NCBI GenBank assembly: GCA_029263395.1
Contig: JAJCXO010000285.1
Location: 1-64,000 of the forward strand
DNA: 64,000 nucleotides
Source: Acidobacteriota bacterium
GTDB taxonomy: Bacteria > Acidobacteriota > Thermoanaerobaculia > Multivoradales > J023
Direction of reading: 5' to 3'
Every line of letters starts with the position of its first letter. Position 1 is the first letter of the stretch. The notes under the pieces were generated by a model. The model saw only the letters and a program-made list of their open reading frames with translations. It had not been told where the DNA came from and ran no database searches. Both the position numbers and the translations under genes were made by a program. Below are positions 54,357-63,616 of the stretch, piece after piece.

Positions 54357-54986
54357 TTATCCGGCTGCGGCCAGCAGGCGCTCGCTATTCTTGCCAACGT
54401 TACCTCGGCAGATCGCGCCGAGCACCGCTACCGAGTCCGCTCCAGCGGCCAACACCGAAGACAGGTTCGAGGCATCAATTCCACCGATAGCAACCAACGG
54501 CTTGCTCACTCGGCTCCGCACTTGACGCAGGAGGTCCAGCCCAACCACGGGGTCGGGGCGGTCCTTGCTCGCTGTCGGGAAAATCGGCCCGAGTGCCACG
54601 ACGTCGACCGCCGGATCAGCCTCCGCCGCCTCGGCCTGGGCTAGGTTGTGGGTAGACTGCCCAATCCAGGTACTTTGGTGAGTCAACACAGACCGAACCT
54701 TGCTGGGCGACAAGTCATGCTGACCAACATGGATACCGGCAACCGGAAACAAGGCTGCCAGGTCGACTCGATCGTCGATCCACAGCTTGGTGTTGTTTGC
54801 AACACGATTGATGCACTGCTCCACCAAAACAAAAAGCTGATCATCCGGCGTCTTTTTGGCCCGGATCTGGATCCATTCGACACCGCTTGCGGCCATCGTA
54901 CCCACCGCGGATGGGACATGCTCGAAGCCCAAGATGTCGACGTCGGCGATGGCATAAAGAGGCGGTGGAGAAAGCAGACCCGACAC
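54357..54986 (-). CDS. thiE: Thiamine-phosphate synthase
   Basis: 209 residues, TIM barrel. Family motifs are VEWIQIRAK near the N-terminus, LWIDDRVDLAALFPVAGIHVGQHDLS in the centre, GPIFPTASKD and VAIGGIDASN. It joins hydroxymethylpyrimidine diphosphate with the thiazole phosphate to make thiamine phosphate. The GTG start is 2 bases after the accC stop. No other thi gene is in the window; the link to carboxylase genes appears to be transcriptional convenience. Some residues (RAK-K for the usual RxK) are still compatible with activity. Confidence 0.9.
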   Translation of the reverse strand: MSGLLSPPPLYAIADVDILGFEHVPSAVGTMAASGVEWIQIRAKKTPDDQLFVLVEQCINRVANNTKLWIDDRVDLAALFPVAGIHVGQHDLSPSKVRSVLTHQSTWIGQSTHNLAQAEAAEADPAVDVVALGPIFPTASKDRPDPVVGLDLLRQVRSRVSKPLVAIGGIDASNLSSVLAAGADSVAVLGAICRGNVGKNSERLLAAAG

Positions 54987-54988
54987 TG

Positions 54989-56350
54989 CTAGGTGTCGAC
55001 TTTACTCTTGGCGTTGCGTTCGAAGAACTCTTCCATGAATCGGGTCGAGAGATCTCCACTACGGAACTTCTCGTCTTGCAAGATCTTCTTGTGGAGTGGG
55101 ATCGATGTTCGGATACCTTCGACAACAAAAAAGTCGAGTGCACGACGCGTGCGCTCGATCGCCTCGAGTCGATCTTTCCCTTGCACGATCAGCTTGCCGA
55201 CCATCGAATCGTAAAACGGTGGAATTATGTACTCCTGATAGGTATGCGTATCGATGCGCACACCAGGTCCACCTGGTAAGTGAAGCGTCGTGACCCGACC
55301 AGGTGAGGGCCTGAAGGTTTCAGGATCTTCAGCATTGATTCGACATTCGATGACATGCCCACGAGGTTTGAGGCCACTACGAAAGGACACAGCCGCACCG
55401 GCTGCTACCCGCAGTTGCTCCTTGACTAGATCAATACCCAGCACCATCTCAGTGACAGGATGCTCTACCTGGATGCGAGTGTTCATCTCCATGAAGTAGA
55501 AACTGCCATCTTGGTCTAGCAAGAATTCAATGGTGCCGGCGTTCTCGTATTTGACGGCCTTTGCCAGACGAACCGCTGCTTCACCCATCCGGTCTCTCAG
55601 ATCCTGATCTAGGGCGACCGACGGAGACTCCTCGATTAGCTTCTGATGGCGCCGCTGGATCGAGCACTCCCGTTCACCGAGATGCACCACATTGCCGTGG
55701 CTATCACCAAAGATTTGGAACTCGACATGGCGTGGCACAACCAGATACTTCTCGAGATACATCGAGCCATCACCGAAGGCGCGACTCGCTTCTTCGCTGG
55801 CGGTGGCAAACTGGGATTCGATATCGTCTGGATTGGTAACAATCCGCATCCCTCGGCCGCCACCTCCGGCCGATGCCTTGAGAATCACCGGATAACCGAT
55901 CTCGTCTGCCAACTGCCTCGCCTCTGTTGTGCTGGCGAGAGGCTTAGAGCTTCCCGGCAGCACAGGCACTCCGGCTTCGAGCGCGACCCGGCGGGCATTG
56001 GCCTTGTCACCCATTTGCCGGATCGTCTCAGGTCGCGGTCCGATCCAGGAGAGATTACATTCTGCCAGGACTTCTGCGAAGTGGGCGTTCTCTGCCAGAA
56101 ATCCATAACCTGGATGAATTGCTTCGGCGCCGGTAATCTCGGCCGCCGCGATCACGCTCGAGATATTCAGATAACTCTCGGTCGGCGGCGGAGGGCCGAT
56201 ACAAATGTCCTCGTCGGCATAGGTAACATGCAGGCTCTCATTGTCCGCGGTACTGTGCACAGCAACCGTAGCAATGCCCAACTCGCGGCAAGCTTGAATA
56301 ATCCGCAGAGCAATCTCTCCGCGGTTGGCGATGAGGATCTTTTTAAACAT
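54989..56350 (-). CDS. accC: Biotin carboxylase subunit of acetyl-CoA carboxylase
   Basis: 453 residues, ATP-grasp enzyme. [17 protein letters not shown] at the N-terminus, the glycine-rich [14 protein letters not shown] loop, [17 protein letters not shown], the [14 protein letters not shown] block and [14 protein letters not shown] are all intact. It carboxylates biotin on AccB using bicarbonate and ATP, the first step of fatty acid synthesis. Start ATG at 56350, with a GTG one codon upstream. It follows accB by 21 bases; carboxyltransferase genes accA/accD are elsewhere. Confidence 0.95.
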   Translation of the reverse strand: MFKKILIANRGEIALRIIQACRELGIATVAVHSTADNESLHVTYADEDICIGPPPPTESYLNISSVIAAAEITGAEAIHPGYGFLAENAHFAEVLAECNLSWIGPRPETIRQMGDKANARRVALEAGVPVLPGSSKPLASTTEARQLADEIGYPVILKASAGGGGRGMRIVTNPDDIESQFATASEEASRAFGDGSMYLEKYLVVPRHVEFQIFGDSHGNVVHLGERECSIQRRHQKLIEESPSVALDQDLRDRMGEAAVRLAKAVKYENAGTIEFLLDQDGSFYFMEMNTRIQVEHPVTEMVLGIDLVKEQLRVAAGAAVSFRSGLKPRGHVIECRINAEDPETFRPSPGRVTTLHLPGGPGVRIDTHTYQEYIIPPFYDSMVGKLIVQGKDRLEAIERTRRALDFFVVEGIRTSIPLHKKILQDEKFRSGDLSTRFMEEFFERNAKSKVDT

Positions 56351-56371
56351 CACACAACGGGCTAGCTGATG

Positions 56372-56869
56372 CTAGCTCGGCTTGATGGCAAACAGCGGCT
56401 CGCCATATTCGACCGCTTGTGCGTTTTCGACGTAGATCTTGACGACGGTGCCGTCAACATCCGACTCGATTTCGTTCATCAGCTTCATCGCCTCGACGAT
56501 GCACAAGACTTCCCCCGCCTTGACCGCCTGGCCAACTTCGACAAACGACGGCGACTTCGGGTCTGGCGAACGATAGAACGTACCAACAATAGGCGAGTTC
56601 AAAATATGCGAGCCTGCTGGAACGTCACTTTCGACAACAGCTGCGCTCGGAGCAGGTGCAGCAGGTACCTCGGCTGGCCTCTCATGAGAAGGAGCCACAC
56701 TGACAACAGGCATGGTCGGCATGCTCATCTGAACGATATCGGATGTCGATTCGCCAGTCTTCTGGCCATCAATCTTGAGGCGGAACTCGGAATCTTCCAG
56801 CTCGATACCGCTCAGGCGATGACTAGCCACCTGATCGATGAGCTCTTTGATTTGCTCAAACGTCAACAC
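56372..56869 (-). CDS. accB: Biotin carboxyl carrier protein
   Basis: 165 residues. An N-terminal helical region ([20 protein letters not shown]) is followed by a Pro/Ala linker and the biotinyl domain with biotinylated K129 in [10 protein letters not shown] and the thumb [24 protein letters not shown] lies 7 bases before the GTG start at 56869. It is 58 bases downstream of the Roadblock gene and 21 bases upstream of accC, in one operon. Confidence 0.95.
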   Translation of the reverse strand: MLTFEQIKELIDQVASHRLSGIELEDSEFRLKIDGQKTGESTSDIVQMSMPTMPVVSVAPSHERPAEVPAAPAPSAAVVESDVPAGSHILNSPIVGTFYRSPDPKSPSFVEVGQAVKAGEVLCIVEAMKLMNEIESDVDGTVVKIYVENAQAVEYGEPLFAIKPS

Positions 56870-56927
56870 GATCGTACCTTTCCGTCGAGGGCGAAGAAGT
56901 CGGTTCGAGGGGTTAAACCCCAGGGAC

Positions 56928-57284
56928 TCAGATCAAATCCTCTTCGAATAGCAGCACCGCACGGCGCAGTTCGAAACGAGCTCGGCCAGCACTACCGTCA
57001 GCTCCAAGCACGAGCAGCAGGAAGTAATCTTCGGTCAAGGCGCCGATCATCAGAATGTAGCGATCGGTCGTCACAGAGAAATGCTGCACCTCACCCACCG
57101 ACAATTCTTGATGGTTCTGCGAAACAGCCCTAACCTGCGACATGAGCTCAGCCGATAAGAGCTCGAGGTCCAAGGATTCTTCCTTGGTATAGGACTCGAC
57201 CGAGATGCCATCCTTGGCAATCAACGCCAGGGCCAAGGCTCCGTCGATGCGTTCGGCCACTTTTTGAAGTCTTTCAGTGAACAT
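56928..57284 (-). CDS. Roadblock/LC7-domain protein
   Basis: 118 residues, a single Roadblock/LC7 (MglB-like) fold: [22 protein letters not shown], then a long helix, then [26 protein letters not shown]. Such proteins act as GTPase-activating partners or scaffolds for small Ras-like GTPases such as MglA in polarity and gliding. No GTPase gene is present in the window. It overlaps the end of the TPR gene by 11 bases, so the two are coupled, and it precedes accB. Confidence 0.82.
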   Translation of the reverse strand: MFTERLQKVAERIDGALALALIAKDGISVESYTKEESLDLELLSAELMSQVRAVSQNHQELSVGEVQHFSVTTDRYILMIGALTEDYFLLLVLGADGSAGRARFELRRAVLLFEEDLI

Positions 57285-59358
57285 GTTGTCCAGCGCGCAA
57301 GTGTTTGATGTAGTTGTCGAGGACCAAGATCTTCTTCGCTGTCAAGCCTTCGGGGATCTTGCCACTCTTGGTGCGAACTGCCAGCAGGTCTGCTGCGGTC
57401 AGACTTCTAGCGGTAGGCGCTGCGCGACCTTCGAGTTTTGCCAGCCCAGCGAGAGCGGCCCCATGGCCGGGATCTTGCTCGAGCACCTGTCGATAGATCC
57501 GCTGAGCCTCTTCCTGGTGGCCCTGCTGCAAGTATAAGTCCGCTAAGGTCGCAGATGCGGGCTCGGAGGGCACTGCGCTATCTGGCGTAGCTTCTTCAGC
57601 CACCTCAGCCACTGAGGACGCCGACTCGGAGAGTGGCGACTCTCCAAGCGCTGAATCTTCAAGCACTGAATCCTTGACCACAGACTCCGAAAGCATAACG
57701 CCGGCTGCCGCATCGTCAGAGATCTCGATATCCGCCGCCATAACTTCGGCTGGCGTCAAGTCATCCGATTCCGTATGCAGCATCGCGTCGAGATCGGGTG
57801 TTTCAGCCGGCACTGGCTCAGCTTCGATCTCTTGGCTGACGACGCTATCATCCTCAACCATTGCGTTAGAGTCGAGCTGAGCTTCCGGGTCGTCCGCTCG
57901 GGTTTCCGAGTCGTCCGCTCGGGTTTCCGAGTCTTCCGCTCGGAGTTCCCAGTCCTCTGCTCCGGCAGCCTCGAGCGACGATGGCTCACTGGTGCTCTCG
58001 TCGGTCTCTGAGTCTTCATCAACTAGACCCACAGTGGCAGTAGCTGCTGCGGTGGCCAAGGCAGCAACGCCGGCCATCCAACCTGAAGCAACATCTGCGT
58101 CTTCCTGAGAGTCATCCGCTGAATCAACTGCTGATTCCAACTCTCGTTCTTCTGAATCGGGTTCTTCTGAAGCTGGTTCAGCGGTTGACAAGCTCAGATC
58201 TGAGGTTGGACTCAAATCGGGCGACTGAGTCAAGTTCTTGGATAGGGTCAGGTCCCGCGATGGGCTCAGCTCCTCCGACGGCATCAGATCGGTCACTTGT
58301 GCATTGACCTGCACAGCTTCCGTCGTCTCCACCACGGCGTCAGCGTCCGACGTGATGCTCGAGTCCGAGGTGGAGTCAGAGACGACGGCGCTAGGTTGCA
58401 ACTCAGCACTCGTTTGCAACTCGCTAGTTTCTCGATCGTCGTCAGCTGCTGACTCCGATTTGACTACGGCCTCACTCAACCGAATCGAGAATATTCCCTC
58501 TTGGGCCAGTGCCGCCCAGTGCTGGTCGACATCTAACTGAGTCAAGCCCTCGAACGGATCTTGTAGTCGCTGAGAGGACGACATTCGATCGCGCCAGAGC
58601 GCTTCTAAGTCAGGCGTGGGTAGATCTTGGCTTTGGGGAAACGGGTTGGACCAAATCTCTTTGAGCGGCCGTCCGCTGAAAGCTGGCTCTGTCGACGTCA
58701 CCGGTGAAACCTCAAACGTTTCGTTGGTCGATGAGGGGACCGGGACAGAGTCGGCGACTGAAGATCCGAGGTCGGCTCGTGAGGTGTCTTCGGACACAGG
58801 AGCGTCGTCAGTGGCCGAAGCGCCGTCTTCCGGCACCAGCTCATAACTTTCGACACTCTCTTCGGCAACGCCCTTTTCGGTCACACTCGCTTCGGTGATG
58901 AACTCTTCCGATACGACGGTGGAAGCTTCGTCTGGCTGGTCAGTACGGAGTCGCTCGAGTCGATATTCGAGATGATCGAGCTCGGGATCACGCGAGTTCA
59001 GCAGACGATAGGTTTCCAGCCTGGCTCCCGCCCGCTCTGGATCACCTTGTTGCAGATAGGCATCCAGCAGCAATTTGTTGGCGACGATATGGGTCGGATC
59101 GCGGGCGATTACGGTCTCGAGCGCAGCGGCGGCTTCGTTGACCTGATCGAGTTCCAGGCGACAACGCCCCAGGGCCACCAGCGCAGACAGATCGTTGGGC
59201 CGATGCTCCAAACCCTTCTCGAGCACAGTAACCGCCTCCAACGTCTGGCCAAGCTTGCGGTGCTCGTCAGCGAGTTGAAGGAACAGTCGAGATGACGGCT
59301 CGCGCTCCCAGCGCAGCTTGAGATCATCGAGACGGTAGTTCTGGCCGGCGTCAGGCAT
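57274..59358 (-). CDS. TPR protein with long acidic low-complexity centre
   Basis: 694 residues, no signal peptide. Residues 1-145 hold about three TPRs (LFLQLADEHRKLGQTLEAVTVLEKGLEHRPND). Residues about 150-590 are Ser/Asp/Glu/Thr-rich and probably disordered, with locally repeated words (LSPSRDLTLSKNL, DSETRAD). A further TPR pair lies near 605-640 (LADLYLQQGHQEEAQRIYRQVLEQDP), and the C-terminus RTKSGKIPEGLTAKKILVL is basic. It looks like a scaffold. Coupled to the Roadblock gene, which suggests the two proteins work together. A promoter with an extended -10 box lies about 100 bases upstream. Confidence 0.85.
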   Translation of the reverse strand: MPDAGQNYRLDDLKLRWEREPSSRLFLQLADEHRKLGQTLEAVTVLEKGLEHRPNDLSALVALGRCRLELDQVNEAAAALETVIARDPTHIVANKLLLDAYLQQGDPERAGARLETYRLLNSRDPELDHLEYRLERLRTDQPDEASTVVSEEFITEASVTEKGVAEESVESYELVPEDGASATDDAPVSEDTSRADLGSSVADSVPVPSSTNETFEVSPVTSTEPAFSGRPLKEIWSNPFPQSQDLPTPDLEALWRDRMSSSQRLQDPFEGLTQLDVDQHWAALAQEGIFSIRLSEAVVKSESAADDDRETSELQTSAELQPSAVVSDSTSDSSITSDADAVVETTEAVQVNAQVTDLMPSEELSPSRDLTLSKNLTQSPDLSPTSDLSLSTAEPASEEPDSEERELESAVDSADDSQEDADVASGWMAGVAALATAAATATVGLVDEDSETDESTSEPSSLEAAGAEDWELRAEDSETRADDSETRADDPEAQLDSNAMVEDDSVVSQEIEAEPVPAETPDLDAMLHTESDDLTPAEVMAADIEISDDAAAGVMLSESVVKDSVLEDSALGESPLSESASSVAEVAEEATPDSAVPSEPASATLADLYLQQGHQEEAQRIYRQVLEQDPGHGAALAGLAKLEGRAAPTARSLTAADLLAVRTKSGKIPEGLTAKKILVLDNYIKHLRAGQHVH
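57883..57966 (-). repeat. 21-base tandem repeat in the TPR gene
   Basis: Four imperfect 21-base units encode the heptads AEDWELR, AEDSETR, ADDSETR and ADDPEAQ in the acidic linker. The two middle units are nearly identical, so they are recent. In-frame, hence copy number can vary without breaking the gene. Confidence 0.65.
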
Positions 59359-59457
59359 CGGAGCTTCAGCAGAGACGGTGCGTGGATCTAGACCTTACCC
59401 ACGCTAGCGATCAGACATTATCGGTCGAGCGGCGATCGGACTTGCTGTAAAGAATGC

Positions 59458-59463
59458 ATTATA
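59458..59463 (-). promoter_or_regulatory. Extended -10 promoter of the TPR-Roadblock-accBC run
   Basis: On the minus strand TTGCTATAATG carries a perfect TATAAT preceded by TG-N (extended -10). The -35 region is weak (GGGCAG-like), which is common with extended -10 promoters. The start would lie near 59450, about 90 bases before the ATG at 59358. Confidence 0.5.
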
Positions 59464-59522
59464 GCAACCAGACCCCTAGCCTGCCCAGCCGTCGAGTGGC
59501 CGGTCTTCAAGAACGGTCCCGT

Positions 59523-60866
59523 CTAAGGTGCATTGACCCCAACATCTGTCATCGCAGTTCTAGACGTTCCATCCTCCCTATTGACTGTCACCGTGACTGT
59601 GATGGTTTCTCCTGCCACCGTTTCGGTCAACATCAAGAAGAGATCAATAGCCGCGTTTCCGTTAGCAACCGTCAACACCGCCCCGTCACTGTCCGTTTCG
59701 GTCCCGGCAACACGGAATCTCCCGACACTGCTCGTGCCGTTGGCAGTCTGCCGTGTTGCCTCGAACACAGCAATGACGCCCTGAATGCCTATGTTGCGAC
59801 TATTTAGAACATTGGCAACAAAGGACAGCGTCTGTTGGCCGACATTGATACTGCCTGGTGCGGTCGAGAATCGAACACGTTCCACATCGCCACGGACCAC
59901 GATCGAAACAGACGCCGCCTCGCTCGAACCCAGAAAGGCCTGGATTACCGCGGTTCCGAATTCGCCACTTGGGTTGAATGCCGCGGTTGCACGTCCACTC
60001 GAGTCCGTAGTAGGCGTTTCTGGATCCAGTGTACCGAAGGAAGCCAGTAACTGAATCTCAAACCCTGCGCCCAGAGGCACGTCATTCTCGTCACGAGCAA
60101 TTACCGTTATCTCGGACATTCCCGTTGCCGCGATGTTGTCTGGATTGGCGTTGATGATTAGATTCGGACGCTGATTCTCGATCGTGACTGTCGCCGTCAC
60201 CTCTTCGCTCGAACCGAAGGAGCCGGTGATGGTCACGGTCCCGGGTTGCTGCCCGCCGCACAGGAAGGTGCGGGCTTCGCTCGACGCAGAGGTCGTCAGC
60301 GTGACGCTGTTGGATCCACTACCACATGAACCCGAGTTATCGAAGAATCCCAAATCGGTCCGCAAGAGTACTGAGCCACCCGCTCCGAACAACGTACCAT
60401 CGGCATTGCGAGCCACCGCCGTCACGGTTGCTCTTTCGCCAAGACCCAAAACCGAAGGGCTGGCGGTGATCGAAAGTTGTGGCTGAGTCTCCGCTGTCTG
60501 GCCGATCAGCACGTCAACGGTGGAACTGGCTTCTCCTCCGCTCGCCGGGGTAGCGGTGATGGTGGCAGTCCCAGGACGCCCATCACTGATCAGATTTGCA
60601 GCCGCTCGTCCAGTGCCGTCCGATTCGACCAAGGTCGAGCTCAGAACACCCAAAGTCGTGGACAGAGTGATCTGTGTGCCCGGATTCAACGGATTACCGT
60701 CAGGCTTGAAGCCTGTCACCGTTAGCCGCGAGGACCCGCCACTCAGGTTGATCTGGGTAGGGCTGGCGGAGATCGAAAGTACGGTCCCGGTTGGCGCCAC
60801 GGGGTTGGCGCTGTCGCAAGCGAGCGCGCAGAAGAACAGGAGCAGGAGGAGGAATCTTTGTTTCAT
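59523..60866 (-). CDS. Lipoprotein with repeated Ig-like (Big_1/invasin-type) domains
   Basis: 447 residues. The N-terminus KQRFLLLLLFFCALACDSAN is a lipoprotein signal with lipobox ALAC. Four to five Ig-like domains of about 90 residues follow, each with the ISASP...L(G)xxxT(V/I)T(A/V) opening and a SSGRATAAF/GTAVI ending typical of Big_1. It should sit on the outer membrane or cell surface. Three internal cysteines are in one domain (GSCGSGSN, TFLCGG). Same orientation as the IPT/TIG lipoprotein upstream, from which a terminator separates it. Confidence 0.85.
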   Translation of the reverse strand: MKQRFLLLLLFFCALACDSANPVAPTGTVLSISASPTQINLSGGSSRLTVTGFKPDGNPLNPGTQITLSTTLGVLSSTLVESDGTGRAAANLISDGRPGTATITATPASGGEASSTVDVLIGQTAETQPQLSITASPSVLGLGERATVTAVARNADGTLFGAGGSVLLRTDLGFFDNSGSCGSGSNSVTLTTSASSEARTFLCGGQQPGTVTITGSFGSSEEVTATVTIENQRPNLIINANPDNIAATGMSEITVIARDENDVPLGAGFEIQLLASFGTLDPETPTTDSSGRATAAFNPSGEFGTAVIQAFLGSSEAASVSIVVRGDVERVRFSTAPGSINVGQQTLSFVANVLNSRNIGIQGVIAVFEATRQTANGTSSVGRFRVAGTETDSDGAVLTVANGNAAIDLFLMLTETVAGETITVTVTVNREDGTSRTAMTDVGVNAP

Positions 60867-60907
60867 CTCGAAGGCAGTATACGGAGTGAGCAGGCGGCAC
60901 GTCTAGA

Positions 60908-60940
60908 CAAAAACAGGCGATCGCCAAACGGCGATCGCCT
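60908..60940 (-). terminator. Intrinsic terminator after the IPT/TIG lipoprotein gene
   Basis: A perfect 11-bp stem AGGCGATCGCC / GGCGATCGCCT with a 4-base loop (60915-60940) is followed on the minus strand by GTTTTTG. It lies 42 bases after the stop at 60983 and is the clearest intrinsic terminator in the window. Confidence 0.8.
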
Positions 60941-60982
60941 ATCTCCGGCAGGCCCCCTCGGGCAGGTCTCCTCGAAGTAGCG

Positions 60983-62983
60983 TCAGGGGATGATGACGCT
61001 TGTCGTCGTAGAGGCCGATCCGATTGCGTTGGTTGCCGTCAGGGTTACCGTGTAGGTCCCTGCCGCAGCGTAGGTGTGCATGGTCGAGGACCCAGGAGTA
61101 GCACTCACGATGGTTCCGTCCCCGAAGTCCCACTGGATGGAAGTTACAGCCGGCGTCCCTGTAGAGGCATCCAACACTGTGACCGTCATACCAGCCACCG
61201 TGGAAGCGCCAATCCTAGGCGTCGGTGCCGTCGGCGCGACCGGATCCGCCCGACAGCTCGTGTCGTTCGGGATGTAGGTGAATGCCCCTGTGACCGTATC
61301 AGAGCAAGCCGTGTCGCGCGCTGTGACAACAATGTCGACTCTCTGATCGAGATAGCGCATGCCAGAAGCTCCACCACCCGTCGTGCAGGCCTCCTCGGGG
61401 AACGGTACCCGGAAAGACGGGATGTCCATCACCATGACGTCGCCAACTCCGTTACCTTCGTAGAAGGGGTCGGGATCAAGACTAGTGACCGCCACTCCAC
61501 CGGCACGTTCACCACCAAAGGTGACTTGCGGAGACAGATTCTGGCGATCGAAGCCGCTGCCGGTCATGGTCAGCCTGTCAGGTCCGAGCACCGAGCCCGT
61601 ATCAACATCGGCTGTCGTTGAGGTCACCGAAATCGAGCCGATCCGCGGCTCCACAGGCCGGTAGGTGAAGGTCAGACCAGAGTTGAAACTTTCGTTGGTT
61701 TCGATGTTGACGACAGTGAAGCCACCGGAAGGTCGGTTGCAGTTGGCGATTTCGACCGGGCCGATGGATCGCGCAACAATTTCGGTACCACTGACCGACA
61801 CAACTTGTTGTCCCCGACCACCGAAACTGACCGCAACTGGCCCCTCGAAGCCGTTGCCGAAAATCGTCACCAAATCACCACCGAAGTAGGTTCCCTCGCT
61901 CGGCGCAATGGTCGAGATGAACATCTCACCGCCGCCATATTGAAAAGCGTTGTCCCGGGTGGCGGTGAAGCCCGACCGGATATCGAACACTTCGATGCCG
62001 ACCGTAGCATTCAGGTTGGCAGAGTTCTGGCCGGTTGCGGGCGGACTGCGCACCAAGAGCCTGGTTGAGGTGATATCCAGTATCTCGGCTTCGATCCGAG
62101 ATCCGATACCAAAAAACACTTGAACTTCGGCTCCAAAAGCCTCTCCGAAAATCGTCACCGGCGTCCCGCCCTCGTTGGGGCCTGAACCCGGTGTGACCGA
62201 AATGATCTTCGGGATCAGCGGTGTCTGATTCCGTGTGTACGTGAAGGCATTTGCGAGGGTATCGGTTGCCGCTTCCTCCGTACCAAAATTGACCTCCAAG
62301 ACGAGGCCTACAGGCCGGTTTTGCCCGGACGGCAAATCGATCTGGGGCGTCAACACAGTGATGGAGTTGGTGCCAACACCAAGGATCTGCGCATTCAGGC
62401 CACCCAGGGTGACGCGCGCTGGAACGCTGAAACCGGTACCTTCGATCCGCACCTCAGTGCCACCAGCCGGCGGACCAAAATTGGGCACAAGACCACTGAT
62501 CGTGAGCGGAACCAATTCCGGAGCTTCGGCAACCTGCACGATCGTTTGCCCGCTGCTCTCCTCTATTTGCGCTCGGACGGTTGTGGTCTCCACCGGGGCG
62601 TTCAGCGTTGCCGTCGCGGTTCCGTTGGTGCCAAAAACGATCGCAATCGAATTGCCGATGGCACTCCCGGCCGCATTGGTTAGCGTGCCACTGGTTGTGG
62701 TCAGAACTGCAGTCGAGCCTTGCGGCACGAACTGGTTGTTGTCGGTCCGACGAGCAACAATGGTCACCGTCACCGGTATTCCACTATCCACCTCGATCGC
62801 TCGTGGATTAGCCGTCACCGTGATGGCGAAGCCGGTCGCAGAACCTCCTCCTTGCGGAGCCGCAGGATTCGGCGTCTGATCCGGCTCGGTTGGAGAGTCG
62901 GCGTCACAAGCCCCTAGAAACATTGCCAGAGCAATGATGGGGAGTGCCTTAAGCAGGTTGAATTTTGTCACTGAGCCTTTCAT
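60983..62983 (-). CDS. Lipoprotein with IPT/TIG domains and a C-terminal PKD domain
   Basis: 666 residues. Lipoprotein signal LLKALPIIALAMFLGACDAD with lipobox LGAC. After a Big_1-like domain (ITVTANPRAIEVDSGIPVTV) come about four IPT/TIG domains (ISGLVPNFGPPAGGTEVRIEGTGF, ISVTPGSGPNEGGTPVTIFG, ISTIAPSEGTYFGGDLVTIFG). The end is a PKD domain (WDFGDGTIVS ... HTYAAAGTYTVTLTATN). Surface or periplasmic adhesion or structural role. The ATG at 62983 has GGAG upstream and is preferred to ones at 63028. Co-directional with PilQ and the small lipoprotein, so probably one operon. Confidence 0.87.
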   Translation of the reverse strand: MKGSVTKFNLLKALPIIALAMFLGACDADSPTEPDQTPNPAAPQGGGSATGFAITVTANPRAIEVDSGIPVTVTIVARRTDNNQFVPQGSTAVLTTTSGTLTNAAGSAIGNSIAIVFGTNGTATATLNAPVETTTVRAQIEESSGQTIVQVAEAPELVPLTISGLVPNFGPPAGGTEVRIEGTGFSVPARVTLGGLNAQILGVGTNSITVLTPQIDLPSGQNRPVGLVLEVNFGTEEAATDTLANAFTYTRNQTPLIPKIISVTPGSGPNEGGTPVTIFGEAFGAEVQVFFGIGSRIEAEILDITSTRLLVRSPPATGQNSANLNATVGIEVFDIRSGFTATRDNAFQYGGGEMFISTIAPSEGTYFGGDLVTIFGNGFEGPVAVSFGGRGQQVVSVSGTEIVARSIGPVEIANCNRPSGGFTVVNIETNESFNSGLTFTYRPVEPRIGSISVTSTTADVDTGSVLGPDRLTMTGSGFDRQNLSPQVTFGGERAGGVAVTSLDPDPFYEGNGVGDVMVMDIPSFRVPFPEEACTTGGGASGMRYLDQRVDIVVTARDTACSDTVTGAFTYIPNDTSCRADPVAPTAPTPRIGASTVAGMTVTVLDASTGTPAVTSIQWDFGDGTIVSATPGSSTMHTYAAAGTYTVTLTATNAIGSASTTTSVIIP

Positions 62984-63036
62984 CGCGACTCTCCAGTTCA
63001 GGATCATCTGTCCTTGCTCTTTCATCACTCCGATGC

Positions 63037-63594
63037 CTAGAAAGCAGACAGGCTCGAAACGAATTCGATGGTTTGAGTCCGGGTAACGCTCGCGACCGAG
63101 GTTCCGCCCAAAGTTGTTCCAAACGCTCGGAAGCTGACGTTGAGCCTTACGGTTGTGTTGCCGGTTTCGCGATCGAAACCACCGTTGGCAATCAACAGGT
63201 CTGAGAGCGGCGGCACACGGGTCTGCTCGTTGGACATAATCGGAAAATTACTCAGGGTCAGGGTGCCACCGACAGGCACCGTACCGATGATGTTGAAAAC
63301 ATACGGTGGAGGGATCCGTGTTCCCGCATCGGCGCGCGCGAACGTCACTTCCAATGTACGAAGTTGCACATCCATCAGTGAAGAGGTTGCGCCGGATGGA
63401 TCAGCGACGATGCTGTTGACGCTGATCGCCGGAATGGTCACGGTTTCCGACTCTTCGACTCCAACCCGTAAAACGGTGCTGGTGAACTCAACTTCCAGAA
63501 GAACACCACCAGAATCGGTCTCTTCTGTGCGCTCTTCGCAACCGATCGCGAGAAAAGCGACGAGGAGCATGGATACTTTTGCTAGGGATCTCAC
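63037..63594 (-). CDS. Small lipoprotein of unknown function next to pilQ
   Basis: 185 residues. Signal AKVSMLLVAFLAIGCEER with lipobox AIGC. The mature part is beta-rich (VLLEVEFTSTVLRVGVEES, TTVRLNVSFRAFG). No family recognised. GGAGG lies 7 bases before the GTG start at 63594, itself 22 bases after pilQ. It probably works at the outer membrane together with the pilus machinery or the following IPT/TIG lipoprotein. Confidence 0.78.
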   Translation of the reverse strand: MRSLAKVSMLLVAFLAIGCEERTEETDSGGVLLEVEFTSTVLRVGVEESETVTIPAISVNSIVADPSGATSSLMDVQLRTLEVTFARADAGTRIPPPYVFNIIGTVPVGGTLTLSNFPIMSNEQTRVPPLSDLLIANGGFDRETGNTTVRLNVSFRAFGTTLGGTSVASVTRTQTIEFVSSLSAF

Positions 63595-63616
63595 TTTTGG
63601 CCTCCGGAAAGTCGAG

